A stretch of 23,441 nucleotides of DNA. Origin: Apostichopus californicus (taxonomy: Eukaryota; Echinodermata; Holothuroidea; Aspidochirotida; Stichopodidae). The translations under genes were made by a program, and so were the position numbers. The notes under the pieces are model-generated. The model was not told the DNA's origin. It ran no database searches and saw only the letters and a program-made list of their open reading frames with translations. The stretch is from contig JAIPMN010017511.1 of the NCBI GenBank assembly GCA_020650975.1, positions 4,806 through 28,246 of the forward strand. The letters are read 5' to 3'. Below are positions 1 through 12,100 of the stretch, in pieces; position 1 is the first letter of the stretch, and every line of letters starts with the position of its first letter.

Positions 1-123
1 CCCCCCCCCCCCCCCTCTTAATTTTTTTATTTTCAGTTTTTTTTTTCAGTTTTCATGTGTTTGGATTTTTTTTTCTAAATTTGAAAGTTTTTTATTTGTT
101 TTTTCTTTTGTCTCCTGTTGCAG
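1..123 (+). other. PDK1 intron, 3' part
   Basis: The end of the intron upstream of exon a. It opens with a run of 15 C and is then T-rich, ending in a long pyrimidine tract and TTGCAG. No coding signal is seen. Confidence 0.85.
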
Positions 124-166
124 GTGATGTTAGCTACAGAAATACACACAGGAAAGCAATTTGCAA
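124..166 (+). CDS. PDPK1: PDK1 exon a: beta-2/beta-3 strands
   Basis: This 43-nt exon encodes [14 protein letters not shown] plus the first base of the next codon. It matches human VVLARELATSREYA just after the Gly-rich loop. It is preceded by a strong pyrimidine tract and TTGCAG, and followed by a consensus GTAAGT donor at 167. The phase-0 start implies the previous exon ends exactly after the GEGSFST-type loop. It joins exon b through A|TA (Ile). Confidence 0.93.
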
Positions 167-3100
167 GTAAGTACGATGATTAGATGGTTGTTAATTATCA
201 TATTAAAATCACTCTTTACTAGTGTTTAGTCTGCTGTGGTACTACTGTAGGTGATATCCATTTATGCTGTTGTTATTGTAGGTAATCATTCTTTGGGGGG
301 GGGGGGGGAACCTGTTCACATTGCGATGATTACTTTTGTATCTTTGGGACTATGGAATGCCATAAAAATGTAAATGTACACATTGCCACATAAGTACTAT
401 GAGTGGAGACATTATGCGGCAGTAAAAAAATAAAAATCATAATAAAGACAATATCATTTTTGTCCAAAATGGCGACATTTTTGTACCAGCTGTCAGACTG
501 CCCAATAAAAATTCAAGCTTTGGTCATTATGCTGGGTATGTGACACAAAAATTTACTACTGTAGAAGGAGTAAAAGCTGCATAAAAAGTTACTAAATAAT
601 GTTCATTTTGGAATTCTGGTGCATTTGGCCTTGAGACAGAAAGTAAGGTAATCTTACAGCTGTGAACAAAATGATATGTTTTACAGAGACCTTGTGTGTG
701 AAGATAAAAATGACAGTTTTAATGGCTTTATCTGAGCACTGAGGCTTGTTGCCATGGACAAAAGTTTACCACTGACAACTTTCCTGAAATAGCAATATCC
801 AAATTTATAACCAAATGTGATGGGTTTCGATTGCACCACGGCTAAATGGCAGGTTACCCAACAAGTTTGTTTTGCAATGACTACAACATTGGTTATACCC
901 ATAAGTACAACCCTTGATTAGGTTATTTTCCATTAGTACAACCCTTGATTAGGTTATTCCCATAAGTACAACCCTTGATTAGGTTATTCCCATAAGTACA
1001 ACCCCTGATAAGGTTATTCCCATAAGTACAACCCCCGATTAGGTTATTCCCATAAGTACAGTACAACCCCTGATTAGGTTATTTCCATAAGTACAACCCT
1101 TGATTGGCTTATTCCCATAAGTACAACCCTTGATTAGGTTATTCCCATAAGTACAACCCTTGATTAGGTTATTCCCATAAGTACAACCCCTGATAAGGTT
1201 ATTCCCATAAGTACAACCCCCGATTAGGTTATTCCCATAAGTACAGTACAACCCCTGATTAGGTTATTTCCATAAGTACAACCCTTGATTGGCTTATTCC
1301 CATAAGTACAACCCCTGATTAGGTTATTTCCACAAGTACAATCCATGGTTAGGTTATTTCCATAAGTACAACCCCTGATTAGATTATTTCCATAAGTACA
1401 AACCCTGATTAGGTTATTCCCATAAGTACAGTACAGCCCCTGATAAGGTTATTCCCATAAGTACAACCCCTGATTAGTTATTCCCATAAGTACAACCCCC
1501 GATTAGGTTATTCCCATAAGTACAGTACAACCCCTGATTAGGTTATTCCCATAAGTACAACCCTTGATTAGGTTATTCCCATAAGTACAGCCCCTGATAA
1601 GGTTATTCCCATAAGTACAACCCCTGATTAGTTATTCCCATAAGTACAACCCCCGATTAGGTTATTCCCATAAGTACAGTACAACCCCTGATTAGTTATT
1701 CCCATAAGTACAACCCCTGATTAGATTATTTCCATAAGTACAAACCCTGATTAGGTTATTCCCATAAGTACAACCCTTGATTAGGTTTTACCCATAAGTA
1801 CAATCCATGATAAGGTTATTCCCATAAGTACAATCCATAATTAGGTTATTCCCATTAGGTTATTCCCATAAGTACAACCCTTGATTGGCTTATTCCCATA
1901 AGTACAACCCCTGATTAGGTTATTCCCATAAGTACAACCCTTGATTAGGTTATTTCCACAAGTACAACCCCTGATTATTTCCATAAGTACAACCCCTGAT
2001 TAGGTTATTCCCTTCTTAAATCATCTGCTGCAAGTGGAGCATGGCACGAGCATGACATGAGTAAAACTGAACATGTGCAATGATCTAATAAAATATATAA
2101 GCCTGGGATAATAATAACAATGGAGAGTTATTAAAAAGGAAAACCTTAGAATATTATGCATACAGAACAAGCAGTGGGGAGGGAGGGTAAGGCCAACAGG
2201 AAAAGGGGTCGAGGGAGGGGGGGGGGTGTGAGGAAAAGGCCAACAGGAAAAGGGGTGGTAAGGGGGAGGAAGGGAGAGGCTGACAGGACAGGTGGAGAGG
2301 AGAGGAGGAAGGTTTGTAGCACTTTTAAATTCTGTCATGGATGCTCTAATACTGGACTGTATGTAGTGATTATGCAGACCTTGTGACATCTTTTTGTTTC
2401 TCTTTTCCCTTTCAGTAAAAATTCTAGAAAAAAGACACATAATAAGAGAAAAGAAAGACAAGTATGTGATGAGGGAGAGGGAAGTGCTCAGCAAACTCGA
2501 TCATCCGTTCTTCGTTCGACTAGCCTTCACCTTTCAAGACAGCGAAAAGCTATGTATCCTTTCACAAATGTCTTTAAAATGGTGTCGCCCATTCATGTGA
2601 CCAGTCAAGATACGTTTGCGACTTGGAGTGCATCGGTGTCCAGTAACATGTTTCCATGCATTGTTCTTGGTTTTTTTGTTTTCGTGACAATGGTCCAACC
2701 GGACAAGGCAAGGATAGTTTTTTTCCAGCGACCCCAGTATTCAGAACTTTTCTCAGACAGATTTGTAAATCTGACGGGATTTTTTTCCGAGTCACATATT
2801 AAAGTATCTCCCAGTCGAAGAGTTGAACTTGATGTCGACTTGATGTCATCGGTACTGATGTACAGTAATTTCACTATTTCAGTTTATACACATTTCTGAT
2901 TCCAGATGAAAGATTTTCTCAGTCTGCAGAGTGTAAGAGGCACCACAAATTAAATATCAATATTGACATAAAGTAAAGTTATGGACGTATTGAAAATGTT
3001 CAGACAAACGTGCCGTATGATTGCACTTTAAAAATAGCATCTCCTGAAAGAAAAGAAACAAAGATGTAAAAGCCTGCCTTGGGACTTATGTACATAAATG

Positions 3101-6100
3101 CCACCATTTTCATTCCCACAGTCTTTCTGTTTTCAGGTGACAGATTTACTCAATCATATTCTGCTCAGCTGTTTTTGCACAATTAAAAATAAAACTGCAG
3201 GGAGTAGATGGGGGGAGGGGGGGGGGCAGGAGGAGGGTAAGAAGCACCACTGCATTTAATCAATAGCAAATACTTTTAAATACTCTAATTAACGTTGTTG
3301 TTTTACTGTTGGTTCCTACCATTATATACACCCACCTTCCCACTCCATGTAGTAGAACATGTGATTAATGAGTCATCTGTTTTGTAGCAACTGAGTTGAA
3401 ATTACCTAAGAGACCTCACTAGTGGGGTGAGTCATCATGTGATTATAGGCCACACCAGTTATGCTTCATTTCCTGTAAACAAATATTTTAAAAGCTTCCC
3501 TTGCATAAACTGTGTGGCAATAGTAGTCAGAGAGTCCTTGTCTGTCCTCAGTGGGAAAAAAAAAAAAAGATGGTTTTGATTGCTCTGTACTTACTCATGA
3601 TACAGGTAGCCTAGCTTCTAGTTAAATATTGTGGGCTTGAGGTACAGTATAAAGCTACAAACATGAATTGTACTGTACAGTAGTAATAAAGTATTTGTAG
3701 TATATTAAAAGTGTTAAACCGAACAAGAGCTTCGAAGGTGAACCGAGGAGAATTCTTTTTTTTTAAATATTTTTTATGTTTTTTTTTTTGGTTGGAAGGG
3801 TGAGGGTGGGAGGGTTGGAAGGTGTTGGGTGAGTTTTTCTATTGTCAATACTGAATCAGATTTAGCTTCTGTGGATAGAATTTACCATTTGGGGAATCTT
3901 TCATGATGATGTCGAAGTCCGGCAAAGCTTGATGGACAGTATGTAGATAAATTGAGATGGTTTTGAGTTTTTAAGTAATATTCATGAGAGCATCACAATG
4001 TACCCTCAGCTTGCTCTGTTGAAATGAAAGTCAACTGCACGAATGTTGACAATTTGCAATCTATCAGTTTCTAGTTTATTCTCTGACGTTAAAAAGTGTC
4101 CAGGCCATTGTAGTCACATGAGAGGAGCTTCAGCGAGAGCAGCTTCAGTGAATTGCTGAAAAGTTTTTTGAATATCAGTAACCATTATTTAAATTTCTAT
4201 CATGTTTGGAGGCAATCCCGATGGCCTTAAAAGATTTTCCCAAAAGACTGATTACCGAGCGAAGCAACAGAATGTGTTTTCTATTATGCATCTGCATTGT
4301 TCTTGAATTTGTGGACAGCACAAGGTGTAGTCAAAGTTATTGCAGCCCACCATTACCCCCCCCCCCCCATTCCCCAGTTCAGTGTAAGCATTGAAATGTC
4401 TTTAGTACTTATGCCAAGATTCTTAAGAATGGGAAATACATTTTTCATACAAAAGCTTGTCTTGTGAAAGTAGCGAGTTGAGTCAACTCAAAGTCTCTTG
4501 ACAGGATATTCTATGCTGTTTTGATATAAAAAGGCCTTTGCCTGATATACAGTACTATGTATTAACCTTGTATTTAATCTGTGATCATATAGAATCCAAA
4601 AGTTGCTTTGTAACGCTTGCATTTCTGTGGCGGCCGGATTAAAAACATTTCTCGGAAATCTATTAGTGCACTGGTGCATGGCATGCATTTAATTAAGATT
4701 ATCAGACATCCGTAGAGAGACTTCCCCTCTTGAAGTCAGCTGAAGTAGTGTTTCAGAGCACCAGTAGTAGTAATCTTAATATCGTAGTCTGTTTGTCACT
4801 GTTCATCATCAGTCTGAAGTACGTCCCTACTGTACTGTGTCATATGAGTACTGTATGTTCTGTTCGTCATCTTCAAACAAAGCCGGCCATGATTAATTAA
4901 GAGCCTCTAAAAACTCCATCAGTTGGCATTTTGGGGCTTGTTAAGTAAGTCATTGTACTTGATACAGTACAACAGCGGTACTCTTGTGATTTTCTTGGAA
5001 GTGTGGGAGTCATTTTGTTCCAGAGGTGTGAATGGTTGAATTCCACAGTATCCAACATTTTCTATTTTTTAAATGTTTTTTTTTTCTCCGTCCTAAATTG
5101 TATGACGTATCAGCATTTAATACCAAGTACATTATAACAAATAAGTATGTAACCTTGCAGCTGTACTGTAACCTATATGATATAATATACTGTAGATGGA
5201 CAGTACTATTGTAATACAGGATGGAGAGGAACAGTTCACATGGTCAGTAGTTATGTCCGATAGGTTACACATCGTAACACTTTGTTGCATTCAAGTGATC
5301 AATTTAATATTCAACGGTTCAGAGTACAAGGTGTACAGAGGCATCTTTGTGTCTTTTGGAACTTACATAGCACCTATTTGTATGATTTGTCTTGCATTAG
5401 GGTAAACAAGGAATGGGGGAGGGGGGGGGGGTTGGGGTAGGAGAATGAGCTGCCCTGTGTGTCTTGAAAACATTTGTAAAATGTATGCAGTAAAACTCCT
5501 TGTGTATATGGAGATGTAGAAAGTATTCTAACTGCGATGGTTTGGTTTGGGTGAGTGCTGGCAATGGTTCCACACAGTGGTTTGTATCATGTATAATACA
5601 CACATTCTCAGAGTACATTTATATATGTGTGTATGTATACATTGCAGACATCTTGGACGGAACAAATTTTGACGGTCATTTCGCTCGAGATTTTCATCTC
5701 GACTATAATGTTTTTGTTTTCCTTTACTAAATCCTTTTTCCCAGATTTTGGTTTGAGTTTAGCTAAACGTGGTGAACTGTTACCCTATATTCAAAAATTT
5801 GGTTCATTCGACGAGGTAGCTTCCAGATTTTATGCGGCCGAAATAATTCTGGCTTTAGAACACCTTCATCATCTCGGAATTATACACAGGTAAGACCTCC
5901 ATGAAAAGGTGGACCTTAATTAACAAAGTCTGATTAATTATATACAGAACAGTTAATAATTAGAACCACACTATTTCAAGCTTCTACTATTTTCATATCT
6001 TCTCCTATTTAAAGGGACATTCTGTTAGATGGCAATGTGACACTATGTAGGTATTTGTATGTATTTGTATGTATTTATATGTATTTGGACACTAATATGG

Positions 6101-9100
6101 ACAAGAAACATATTCCAAACTGTGACTTTCAACTGTATCTCGATATCTCATCCCTTACTCGAGACACCACTGTATTTTAATTGCATGGATCTATTGTTGG
6201 TGTCTATTCATACGATTCTTCCCAACAATGGCTCACCGTAGGTACTCTGTGATGTCATAATGGCAAATGTTGTTCAAAGGAGTTACTTTCCTATCATATT
6301 TTTTTTTTTTTTGATCTATCCTTGAACCTGACACATTTTGAATGTTTGAACACTTGTAAACAACTACAATTACGTGAACACTTCACTAAGTGAACAGTTG
6401 AAAACAAGTTCAAAATAGTTTTGCTTTGACATGATTTGTTTGATATTTTAAGTTAGTTCCGGCCTCAAATATCTATCAAAGAACTTGTGGAATAACTTTT
6501 ATATGAGCAGTCATTTTCTGAACTCAAACAGAACGGAAGCTTAGACAAAGAGTCAATTTGGAACAAAGACCTCACAAATTGTTATTTTTTTTTGTTTCCA
6601 ATCTTTTCTCTGGGGGGGAATTTCTGTCTTTATTATCGGCGAATAGCTTTGTTTACAAGACGGATTGTTTACCAACTAGGAACTAATGATGAAAACCTAG
6701 AAATACCACAGGCTGAGGTTTCTTCAGGATCAATTGTTTTCATGATGTTGTACATTATAGAAAACTGTAGTTTTAACCACAAACAAAACAAAACTGAGGT
6801 TGGTTGTTATGATTTTTTAAAGTTCAATCTAAGTACCTTTTCATGAACTTAAAAGAGTTTTGACAAAAACATAAACAGTTTGAGCTAACTTGCTTTGAAC
6901 AATGCATTTTAGTTCAAGTAAATGTCCTTCGGTTTGACAAGAGTGAGAGTAAGCTTTGTTTTCAGTTCATCGTTAGGAAATTAATGATAACATTTGGTAA
7001 CTAGTCACAATGCTCTAATTGTGACCTTATGAAGCTCTAGAGAGGACCAGGTAAAAATGTTATTTTATTGCGTTCGTACGTAATAATACTACGTACGTAT
7101 GCATTAATTATCACATAGGTACGTAATAACACTACGTAGGTTCGAATGTACGTGATAAGTATTACGTACATAGTGATATGTATTACGTACGTACGTGATA
7201 ATACTACGTACATACGTAGTATCATTACGTACGTAGGTACGTACGTACGTAATAAATTTATTTTTACCATTTTTTTTAAAATTTGACCATGTCCTCTCTA
7301 GAGCTTCATATAAGCCTACTACTGTCAGTATTCGTAATTTTCCCTGTTTCTGCATTTTTTTTTACCATATTTTAAATTCGACCATGTCCTCTCTAGAGCT
7401 TCATATGAGCCTTCTGTCAGTATTCGTAATTTTCCCTGTTTTCTCCCATTTTTTTTTTTACCATTTTTTAAAAATTTGACCATGTCCTCTCTAGAGCTTC
7501 ATATGAGCCTACTGTCAGTATTCCTAATGTTTCCTGTTTTCGGCTTCCAGTATTGCTTTTTGTGACTCACTGTAGCCTGTTGTGTACTGCTGTGGGGTCA
7601 GGGGTAGGGTGGGGATGGGGTGGAGGGGTCTTCAGTGCCATCAACGTGTTTTTCTGTCAGTCCTCTTGGTTGTTTTTGTCCGTATTTCTTGTTCTCTGGG
7701 GACTTCTTTAGTCTTCTTAAACTTTGCGAGCAATCACCGGTCAATTATCTACCAGTAGCTAGTAGCTATTATACAACACCTAATTATATTCCGGCCATTT
7801 GATTGGTCAAATGGTCGTCGATTGCATGCAAAATCCGCTCTATTGCACTCTATGAATAGAACCATGGGTTATACTTTTTTGATAGCACTTTTTTCAATGG
7901 TAAGAGAGCAGAGAAACCTGTCTGTTCAAAACAATCTGTTGCATGAATGCATTTTACATCCAATTATATCCAAATTTGAAGGTGTTGTATAAAACAAATA
8001 ATGAATGGTTTCCATTCGTGCAATAGTGCAAATATTTCATTCGTTGAAAGATGTAATTTGTTCCATTCAACTCGGCTGCGCCTCGTTGAATGGAACATTC
8101 CATCTTTCAACTCATGAAATATTTGCACTATTGCACTCATAACCATTCATTATTTGTATACTGTTTGACCTACTCTATAATATATATACAATTTATTTTA
8201 TTTATCATATCTCATCCGTCATTAGTGGCGTTCTTTCTTTCTCTTATACGATTGATTGATAGATGGATATGATTGATTAATAGACTTAATTATTGAAACA
8301 TGTAACAGAAACATTGAAATGTTCCTTGTACAGTATGTGTAATCCTTGATTTTGCAGCAAGAACATTAACAGCAAACATTCAAGTTTTTCGTCAATCATC
8401 AGTTTTCAGCGAAACCAATTAACGATTATGCCTGTTTCTAAACCATGAAATTAAAATCGTATAAGAACCTTTGACATGTGTGTACATTTAACTGAAAGAG
8501 CTTGTTAACCTACACCTGCTTACATTTATGTGTAAAGATCCGTAAAAAGTGACTGAGAAAGCAGGGCTGATGATGTACGTATGAGGCCAAACCAGGGGAA
8601 CCTGTGATGGAATATATTTATGAAATATTGTCATACTTGTTTGTTGTGGAGTAACATTCTGATTTTCTTCAAAGAAAGGATGAATTGACATAGTTAGTTT
8701 TAACCAAGGAAATTTGTAAAATGCATATCTGTGGTTACAGTGGTTGGAAGCATAATGCTGTTATACATGCCATAAACCCAATTGGAATGCAGTTTTATTA
8801 TCAGACAGACCTGTTCAAATAGCGTTACAAAATATGACAACACATAAAATCTGTCCTGTATATGAACTATTGTTTTCTTCAGCAGTTTATGAAGAATTAT
8901 GCTGGTATTGTCTTTCAGAAATTCATGCCAGACTTTATTTTTATCTTTATCTTTCTTCTTTCTGTTTTGCAGAGACTTGAAACCCGAGAATATTCTCCTG
9001 AATGAAGATATGCATATTCAAATCACAGATTTTGGGACTGCCAAGATTCTAGATTCTAATGCCAAAGAAGGTAAAATTGGGTTTAATTTATCCCTCAGTT

Positions 9101-12100
9101 TATAAAATACTTTTAATCTCAGCATCGACACGCGACTCACTCTCTGTTGTTGTGAGTTCATGCCAGTCATGTAGAGTACTAAAGCAATGTGTGACAGAGT
9201 TGAACCATCAGGGGATGGGAAAGTGTGGGCAGAGGGGTGGGGAGAAGGGGTGGGGAGAAAGGGTGGGGAGAAAGGGTGGGGAGAGCGGTGGGGAGAAGGG
9301 GTGGGGAGAAAGGGTGGGGAGAGCGGTGGGGAGAAAGGGTAGGGAGAGGGGTGGTGAGAAAGGGTAGGGAGAGGGGTGGTGAGAAAGGGTAGGGAGAGGG
9401 GTGGGGAGAAAGGGTGGTGAGAGCGGTGGGGAGAAAGGGTGGGGAGAAGGGGTGGGGAGAGGGGTGGGATAAAGAAAAGTGTACAACATTACTAGGAGAG
9501 AAAAGCCAGCCTGGATGGAATGATGTCTGTGTTTTTTGGGGGTTTTATTTTTGCTATGTGAGATAAATTAATAGTCTCACTCTCTACACTGGATGGTAAC
9601 TATGGCAACACGTTACTGGAAACGTGACAACTAAACCACTCAGGACTTATTTGCTTCTGCCTGGAGCACCGCACCTGTCGCCATGTAAATGAACATTTGC
9701 AGAAAGTATATTCTCTGATAGGTTGTTACGTTATTTGTCCTGATAGATGTTTGATACACTGAGGAGGGAAAAACAAATCGGATATATATTTCATAACAAA
9801 ACTTGTTTACTTCCATTGCAAATACGAAATATTGTTCTCAGATAATATTATGCTCTGCCTATGGCTGGCATACTTTGCGTGCAAGAAAAAAATGGTAATT
9901 ATTAACTTACATCATGCATTCTAGTTACCAGCATATTTCACTCTATTTTTTTTCTATTTTTTTCTATTTTTTTCCCTTTTTTTTTGGAAAAGTTGAATTC
10001 TTGATTGCCTTCATTATTTAATTGATATTATTAAGTCAAATTAGAGTGACCCAACTGGAAAAGCTAATTTTAAGAATTTATTGAAAACACAAAACCAACT
10101 ACTTTTAAGCCCAGGTTTATAAAAATCATGCACTGAATGAGCATTTGTTGATTTGGGGGCCTATCTTAGATTCCCCCCCCCCCTACACAATACCAACTTC
10201 ATTTAGTAACAATTAGCATTTACAGTGCTCTGCAAAACTCTTAACACACAAGTCACCCGGGTGATTTTCATGGCCTTTTTAGAATTTTGATTCTTCTACA
10301 CAACACTCTGCTTCATTAAGCCACATATTAGCATTTAACAGTGCTGACACACAAGTGGGTGTTTAACGAAGATGTACCCTTGAAATTCACACAAAGTCAT
10401 TCAGGCTGGAGATTTTATTTTTGTCTTTCTCATCGTATCAAGCTCAGCTGCGCCCACAGACGGCTGAAAGTTCACCAAAAGCTATGTCACAGTTGTTTAT
10501 ACTTCTCGCCCGTTGTCAATAATCACTTTGTTTGCACTGAAGATGATTCTAGAGATACAGTACAGTACCACTGAAGCTTAGCTAAATAGCAGTACAGTTA
10601 GATTCCATCCTGTTTTTCTGACAAAAATAAGTTCCACGTAACCCGAGGAACGTTTCCTATTTGGAAAAGAATATCATTGAGGAGGGTGTGGGAGGAGAGG
10701 AGGAGGAGGTGGGAGGATGAGAGAAGGGGGCGGGGAGAGGGGCGTAATGAATCGCAGTCGATTCTCACGGAAACAAAAGTTTTTTGTGTTTTTGTGGGGG
10801 ATTTGTCTACTTTCATCCTTCGAAAGTGACTGCTGTAGCAAAGTTATTGGAGACATGACAAATATTTGCATCTAAGTTTATATTACCTATCTGTTAAACA
10901 TTACATGTCCGTTACTAATGGGGAAATTCGGATGACAATGAGATAATTTAAGAGTTGTTTCACATAGACTGCAGTAATAATGGACGGCGTGATTCATGAT
11001 GATGTCATGATAATAATGGCTACGTGTGAACTGAAATTTTTTAACGTTGAAAAAAATAATAAAAAAATATGAACAGAAACTTCTCAATCATGAGCAGCTG
11101 GACAAATCAAAACATTTTAGGATAAATGTTGTCCAAATCAGGGCAAATATTTAAGGGATATTTTGCTGGTTGACCATGAGACACCCTGGCCTTACATTTT
11201 TTACAACAAATTGGAATTTTGCACTTACTTGGCATTTCTAATTTTAATCCTTTTTACCTTTTTATATAGATCTGTATCTTTAAAATTCATTCATTGTTTA
11301 TTTTCTAGACTTTTATGTTTTTATTGTATTTCGCCTTAGAGCGTTTTTATATTGGATAAGGGCGCTATATAAAGTCTGTAAAATAATAAATAAATAAATG
11401 CCAAATATAAAAATTTACTCTGAAGGTGTTCGCATTTAATAATTGTTATTCATTGATAACTTAGAATGGAGAATATTATCAAGTAACTCATTTTACCAAT
11501 GTGTTGTTAAAAACGTAAACTATGAGGGTAACCCATCACGTGGGAGAATGTGGCTAATAAAGATTACTTATGAGATATTTTTAATTCAACATTTACAGTA
11601 GAAACAGACAGTTGATAAATGCAGTTTATCTGGAACTTCAAGTTAGTAATCTAACAGTCCTCTTTTCAACAATTTATCCAAATATTTCCTTTTTTCCCCG
11701 CAGTACGTGCAAATTCTTTCGTGGGAACAGCACAATATGTGTCTCCGGAACTTCTGACGGAAAAGTCTGTTTCAAAAAGGTCAGATATTATCCACGTCTT
11801 TGTTTGCAAATTTCCGTAGGAAATATTCTTGTTAGTGATGGATACAGATATGCTTATGCAAAGGAAATGCGTCATTTATACATTGATGGATATAGCGTTT
11901 AAGTAATGCCAAACTGAGGTAATAAAGTGATGACCGTTATCACATCATGAATAAACAACAGCGTGCTAATATGCGCAACCAATGTTTGAATAACAGTTTG
12001 TGTTTTTGATTTATGAATATGCAAAAGTTTACTCATAGCTCTGGAATCGATGTTTTAGGGAGGTACCAGGTTGTTGCAGTTCGAATGAAACAACAGTCAT

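Larger units (their letters stand above)
167..2415 (+). other. PDK1 intron between exons a and b
   Basis: A 2.25-kb intron. It holds a 14-base G run (295-308), unique AT-rich sequence to about 890, the 30-bp minisatellite (893-2012) and a G/A-rich stretch (2172-2315). No independent gene is supported; the open frames over the minisatellite reflect its unit length being a multiple of three. Confidence 0.9.
5890..8972 (+). other. PDK1 intron between exons c and d
   Basis: A 3.1-kb intron. 5890-7020 is AT-rich with nothing recognisable beyond a short GTATTTGTAT repeat (6050-6085). 7022-7545 is a fold-back element and its tandem right ends. 7770-8157 holds a second inverted-repeat element. 8158-8972 is AT-rich unique sequence ending in a strong pyrimidine tract. 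Confidence 0.87.
9071..11703 (+). other. PDK1 intron between exons d and e
   Basis: A 2.6-kb intron. It holds the G-rich 15-bp minisatellite (9232-9468), T-rich sequence near 9940-9985, a C run at about 10172-10183, an old tandem duplication (10183-10360), a G/A-rich tract (10679-10745) and an L2-like tail (11331-11399). Nothing else was recognised. Confidence 0.87.

Noticed and set aside
1039..1251. Minus-strand repetitive peptide CTYGNNLI
   Set aside because: It is produced by the 30-bp minisatellite, whose unit is ten codons long. It breaks wherever a 29- or 35-bp unit occurs.
893..2012. CRISPR array or telomere-like array
   Set aside because: Units are directly contiguous with no unique spacers, the host is eukaryotic, and the TTAGGTTA in each unit is not the TTAGGG telomere repeat.
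2021..2494. 157-codon minus-strand open frame
   Set aside because: Half of it is the reverse complement of a G-rich low-complexity tract (Pro/Ser-rich peptide) and it overlaps PDK1 exon b on the other strand. No family resemblance.
5627..5893. Alternative Met start upstream of exon c, read through from the intron
   Set aside because: The upstream residues do not resemble kinase sequence, and splicing exon b to 5745 restores the conserved KLYFGL exactly. The open frame is chance.
9208..9489. Pro/Ser/Leu-rich minus-strand open frame
   Set aside because: It is a shadow of the 15-bp G-rich minisatellite, whose unit length is a multiple of three.
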